Below are positions 61,148 through 64,000 of a DNA stretch of 64,000 nucleotides, one piece after another; positions within the stretch are counted from its first letter, which is position 1, and each line of letters opens with the position of its first letter. The notes below the pieces were generated by a model. It made no database searches and had not been told where the DNA came from. It was given only the letters and a program-made list of their open reading frames with translations. Made by a program: the position numbers and the translations under genes. The DNA is from Hominilimicola sp964426905. Lineage in GTDB: Bacteria > Bacillota > Clostridia > UBA1381. Where the stretch lies: the NCBI GenBank assembly GCA_964426905.1, contig CAYRSG010000001.1, forward strand, positions 1-64,000, read 5' to 3'.

Positions 61148-61149
61148 TT

Positions 61150-61181
61150 AAAAAAGGCGTTGCGTAAGCATCGCCTTTTTT
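61150..61181. terminator. Bidirectional terminator between tRNA-Gly and dut
   Basis: AAAAAAGGCGTTGC / GCATCGCCTTTTTT with a GTAA loop. T runs on both strands let it end both the tRNA and the convergent nrdDG-dut transcript. Confidence 0.9.
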
Positions 61182-61223
61182 AATTTGGTTAAACTCAAAA
61201 ACCGGCGTTTCGCCCGATTTTCT

Positions 61224-61730
61224 CTATTTCCCCGTGCTTCCGAAGCCGCCGTTGCGCTCGTCGCTTGCGTCATCGTCGAACGTTATTCCGTATTCCACGA
61301 ATATTCCCTGACAAAAACCCGAGCCTTTATTCAGCGATACGGTTTTATCCTCGTTCGTGTCGTTAGTTATTTTACAGAATATATGTCCCTCATTGTCGCT
61401 GTTGTAATAATCGCTGTCGATTATGCCGACAGTGTTGTTTAGCTGAAGCCTGAACTTAAAGCCGAGACCGCTTCTCGGGTAAATTTTCAGAACCCACCCG
61501 TCGTTTATCTTTACTCTTATTCCCGTCGGAATTTTCACTGTTTCGCCGGATTTAAGCTCAAACGTCGCGGGCGAATAAAAATCATAACCCGCCGAACCGG
61601 ATGTAGCGCGCTTCGGAAGTTTTATATCGTTATAAATTTCCTCAATCCCGTCCGTCACATAGAACGTATCGGCCCAGTCCTGTTTAAACCGTTCAAAGCT
61701 TACCTTTTCAAATTGCGCGATTCTTTGCAT
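61224..61730 (-). CDS. dut: dUTP diphosphatase (trimeric type)
   Basis: 168 residues hydrolysing dUTP to dUMP. All five dUTPase motifs are present: AGYDFYSP (1), PRSGLGFKF (2), VGIIDSDYYN (3), KGSGFCQGIF (4, a shifted form) and GGFGSTGK (5). An N-terminal extension of about 35 residues precedes motif 1. It lies 33 nt after nrdG, so the operon makes dNTPs and removes dUTP at once. GGAGGAG precedes the ATG. Confidence 0.9.
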   Translation of the reverse strand: MQRIAQFEKVSFERFKQDWADTFYVTDGIEEIYNDIKLPKRATSGSAGYDFYSPATFELKSGETVKIPTGIRVKINDGWVLKIYPRSGLGFKFRLQLNNTVGIIDSDYYNSDNEGHIFCKITNDTNEDKTVSLNKGSGFCQGIFVEYGITFDDDASDERNGGFGSTGK

Positions 61731-61763
61731 ATTACTCCTCCATTCTGCCGTTTATTTTTCACG

Positions 61764-62255
61764 TTATTTCATTACAAGCACTATCTTCCCCAATTCCAAG
61801 CTCTTTTTTACGTCTATTACCTTCTGATTCGAGCTGCCGCGCCACGGAATTCTGTTATCCTTTAACTTCTCAACAAATTCTCCGTCAACAAAAACGTCAA
61901 CCTTCTCCATAAAAGGGAGATCCTTTACGTCCTGCCACTCATATCCGCTGTACATCCATATAGTCTTATCCGGAAATTTTTCAGCTATTTCCTCAATAAG
62001 CTCTCCGACTTCTTTTCTGTTCATCGTATGCAGCGGGTCGCCGCCGCTCAGAGTTATTCCGGAAATATAGTCCCTTTCAAGTTCGTCAAACACCTCGCGC
62101 TTCGCAGCGTCGTCAAATTCAATACCTCCGTTTATATCCCATGTTATCGGATTTTGGCAGTTTGGGCAGCGATGCTCGCATCCCGCAACCCACAACACCA
62201 CGCGCAGACCGTCGCCGTTGAGCATATCGTCCTTTGTTATGTTGTGATAACGCAT
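61764..62255 (-). CDS. nrdG: Anaerobic ribonucleotide reductase activating protein
   Basis: 163-residue radical SAM enzyme that installs the glycyl radical on NrdD. Cysteines 26, 30 and 33 (GCEHRCPNC) bind the [4Fe-4S] cluster; a GGDPL motif follows. Its ATG shares one base with the nrdD stop (TAATG), giving tight translational coupling. Confidence 0.95.
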   Translation of the reverse strand: MRYHNITKDDMLNGDGLRVVLWVAGCEHRCPNCQNPITWDINGGIEFDDAAKREVFDELERDYISGITLSGGDPLHTMNRKEVGELIEEIAEKFPDKTIWMYSGYEWQDVKDLPFMEKVDVFVDGEFVEKLKDNRIPWRGSSNQKVIDVKKSLELGKIVLVMK

Positions 62256-64000
62256 TACATACTTTTCCTTTCAGCTATTTCCGCCATTTTGGCGCTGTTA
62301 AGTCTCGTATCGCCCTTGACGCGCGAATACGACAGATATCCGTTCATACGCTCAATTTTCGTAAGGTTTTTGCTTCCGCATTTCGGACATATATCCATGT
62401 CGAGCTCCTCGTATCCGCAGTCGTCGCAGTACGCCAAAGACAAATTCACGCCCTCGTAAAAGCCCATATCCATAGCGCGTCTCACAAGCGTTTTTATCGC
62501 TTCTTTGTTATAGCTTATCGGGTATTTTACGTATTGAATTTTTCCGCCGTTGGAAAGCTCCCAGAAACGTTTTTCAAAGTTCTGTTTTTGAATCGGCGTT
62601 ATATCCTCCGTTACATGGCAATGAAAGCTGTTTGACACATATTCCCTGTCCGACACGTTTTCAATCACTCCGTATTTCTTTCTGAACTGCTCCACCTGCA
62701 AGCCGCAAAGCGACTCCGCCGGGGTGCCGTAAATCGCGTAAAGCTTTCCGTCTTCCTCCTTAAATTTGTTCACCATTTCGTTTATATGCTCAAGCGTTTT
62801 AAGCGCAAATTCGCCGTCCTCGACAAGCGATTTCTTATTGTAGAGCTGCTGAAGCTCATTAAACGCCGTTATTCCGAAGGAAGCCGTAGCCGATTTTAAA
62901 AGCGGCTTAATTTTATCATGTATGCCAAGACGTCCTCCGTAGAAACCGCCTTCGCAGTATGCGAGAGGATTTGTAGACGCGCGCATTTCGCCAAGATAAT
63001 CGTATGTTCGAAGATGCAACTGTCTTATAAGCTGCAGATAATAATCAAGAACCTCAAAAAAGTCCTTTCCCTCCTGGCGAGACTTCGCAAGTATCATCGG
63101 CAGATGAAGCGAAACCGCGCCTATATTGAAGCGTCCGACAAAAATCGGAGTATCGTTTTCGTCAGCCGGCTTTATACCGCCTCTTTCATACCACGGAGAC
63201 AGAAACGCGCGGCATCCCATAGGCGATATAATCTTTCCGTACTTTTTATACATCGACGGTACATATCCCTCGCCCGTAAGGCTGAGCCAGTCGGGGTACA
63301 TCGTCTTGGACGAGCATTCGATTCCCGCTTCAAATACATCCTCGAGTATCTTGCCTTCGCCGTGAAGATTTTCATCGTACAGAAATACAATTTTCGGGAA
63401 AAGCACCGGCTTTTTATGTCCCTTTTTCCCCTGACCGTTCTTTCTTACGTTAAGCATGGTTATCGACGCCATTTTAGCGAAACGTCCCGTTCCCGTGCCT
63501 ACCGTCACCGTTATAAACGGATAGTCGCCGCGGCTGGAGGAAACGGAATTAAATTTATACTCCCAACCCTGGAAACCCTGTTCAAAATCACGCTGAATGT
63601 CCCGCATCGCCACTTCCTCCGCCCTCTCGCGGGAAAGCCCTAAATCCGTGTACTTCTCAATATATTTTTTATACGATTTTTCCGCGTAAGGCTCGAGAAT
63701 AAGGTCGGCGGAGGGTACTGTAAAACCGCCGTACTGCTGACTTGCGGCGGAAAGCACTATGTCGCCTATAACGTCAAAGGCAACGTCGAGCGTTTTCGGC
63801 TCGTTATACCACAAATTTCCCATTTCAAAGCCGCCCTTTAAAACATTTTCCACGTCGAAAAGACAGCAGTTCATCGTATCGCGTCTCGCGGACATATCGT
63901 GTATGTATATATATCCGTCGCGGCACGCCTGAAGCTCCTCCGTCGTAAGGAAAAACTTTTTATAAAGCTCCTTGTTGAGCTGGTTGAAGATAAGGCTTCT
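62255..64000 (-). CDS. nrdD: Anaerobic ribonucleoside-triphosphate reductase (5' end beyond the window)
   Basis: The visible 581 residues are the catalytic part of class III reductase, reducing NTPs to dNTPs without oxygen. The frame runs to the window edge (the first visible blocks are IFNQLNKELYKKFF and GYIYIHD), so the N-terminal ATP-cone region is missing. Present are HDMSARRDTMNCC, the C-terminal zinc site CDDCG/CPKCG and the glycyl-radical loop RMNGYLSYSR. The gene reads into nrdG and dut. An in-frame ATG at 63895 is internal, not the start. Confidence 0.96.
   Translation of the reverse strand, partial: RSLIFNQLNKELYKKFFLTTEELQACRDGYIYIHDMSARRDTMNCCLFDVENVLKGGFEMGNLWYNEPKTLDVAFDVIGDIVLSAASQQYGGFTVPSADLILEPYAEKSYKKYIEKYTDLGLSRERAEEVAMRDIQRDFEQGFQGWEYKFNSVSSSRGDYPFITVTVGTGTGRFAKMASITMLNVRKNGQGKKGHKKPVLFPKIVFLYDENLHGEGKILEDVFEAGIECSSKTMYPDWLSLTGEGYVPSMYKKYGKIISPMGCRAFLSPWYERGGIKPADENDTPIFVGRFNIGAVSLHLPMILAKSRQEGKDFFEVLDYYLQLIRQLHLRTYDYLGEMRASTNPLAYCEGGFYGGRLGIHDKIKPLLKSATASFGITAFNELQQLYNKKSLVEDGEFALKTLEHINEMVNKFKEEDGKLYAIYGTPAESLCGLQVEQFRKKYGVIENVSDREYVSNSFHCHVTEDITPIQKQNFEKRFWELSNGGKIQYVKYPISYNKEAIKTLVRRAMDMGFYEGVNLSLAYCDDCGYEELDMDICPKCGSKNLTKIERMNGYLSYSRVKGDTRLNSAKMAEIAERKSM

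Noticed and set aside
1..64000. CRISPR array, insertion sequence, prophage or integrative element
   Set aside because: I saw no regularly spaced direct repeats with spacers, no transposase, integrase or phage genes, and no tRNA-flanked att-like duplication. Tandem repeats found are in-frame coding repeats.

Overview
This window looks like chromosome from a spore-forming Clostridia-type Firmicute, probably an uncultured gut or anaerobic lineage. Evidence: an alpha/beta small acid-soluble spore protein (37831-38022), strict-anaerobe enzymes (NrdD/NrdG, indolepyruvate:ferredoxin oxidoreductase), a SigI/RsgI pair, a type III glutamine synthetase, clostridial-style type IIA topoisomerase subunits, AGGAGG ribosome sites and TTGACA-17-TATAAT promoters. 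I see no rRNA, phage, insertion sequence or CRISPR array. The genus cannot be named from sequence alone.

Layout. 1-8218 (minus) is a genome-maintenance operon read ligA, M20 amidohydrolase, DUF6873, TrmH-family methyltransferase, dprA, topA, trmFO (cut by the window edge). A tRNA-Arg(CCG) and sbcDC follow (8476-12773, minus). 12971-13525 is an SCP2-domain protein with a histone-like lysine tail.

13940-30224 is the accessory and most unusual region, devoted to the cell surface. It holds an orphan response regulator, a VTC-domain protein, DUF4956, a Cthe_2159-family beta-helix protein, a small Met/Gly/Glu-rich membrane protein, a complete two-component system, an SLH-anchored beta-helix protein, a second 1001-residue Cthe_2159-family secreted protein, the anti-sigma factor RsgI, sigma factor SigI and a secreted terpenoid-cyclase-fold protein. 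Two regulatory codes are visible. A TTTAAC-N5-TTTAACC direct repeat sits at the same distance from the -10 of the first operon and of the SLH gene. An ACCCCG-N18-ACGAAT promoter precedes both sigI and the 1001-residue protein. Together they suggest a regulated extracellular polysaccharide- or polyanion-binding matrix.

30533-37560 (minus) carries iorAB, hemW, efp with its acidic zinc-ribbon neighbour, and a polar amino acid ABC transporter. The spore protein follows; then, on plus, a ClC transporter and a PF06541 membrane protein. 40458-48831 (minus) reads parE-like, parC-like, citrate synthase, TagA-like glycosyltransferase, thymidylate kinase and obgE.

49144-60811 (plus) has a cysteine-cluster protein, a VanW protein, gatCAB, an archaeal-type AspRS, type III glutamine synthetase and a multi-domain diguanylate cyclase. 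GatCAB plus this AspRS is the expected tRNA-dependent Asn route, and glutamine synthetase supplies the amide donor. Both gatC and glnN have an intrinsic terminator between promoter and start codon, suggesting conditional readthrough. The window closes with tRNA-Gly(GCC) and, on minus, nrdD (cut by the edge), nrdG and dut.
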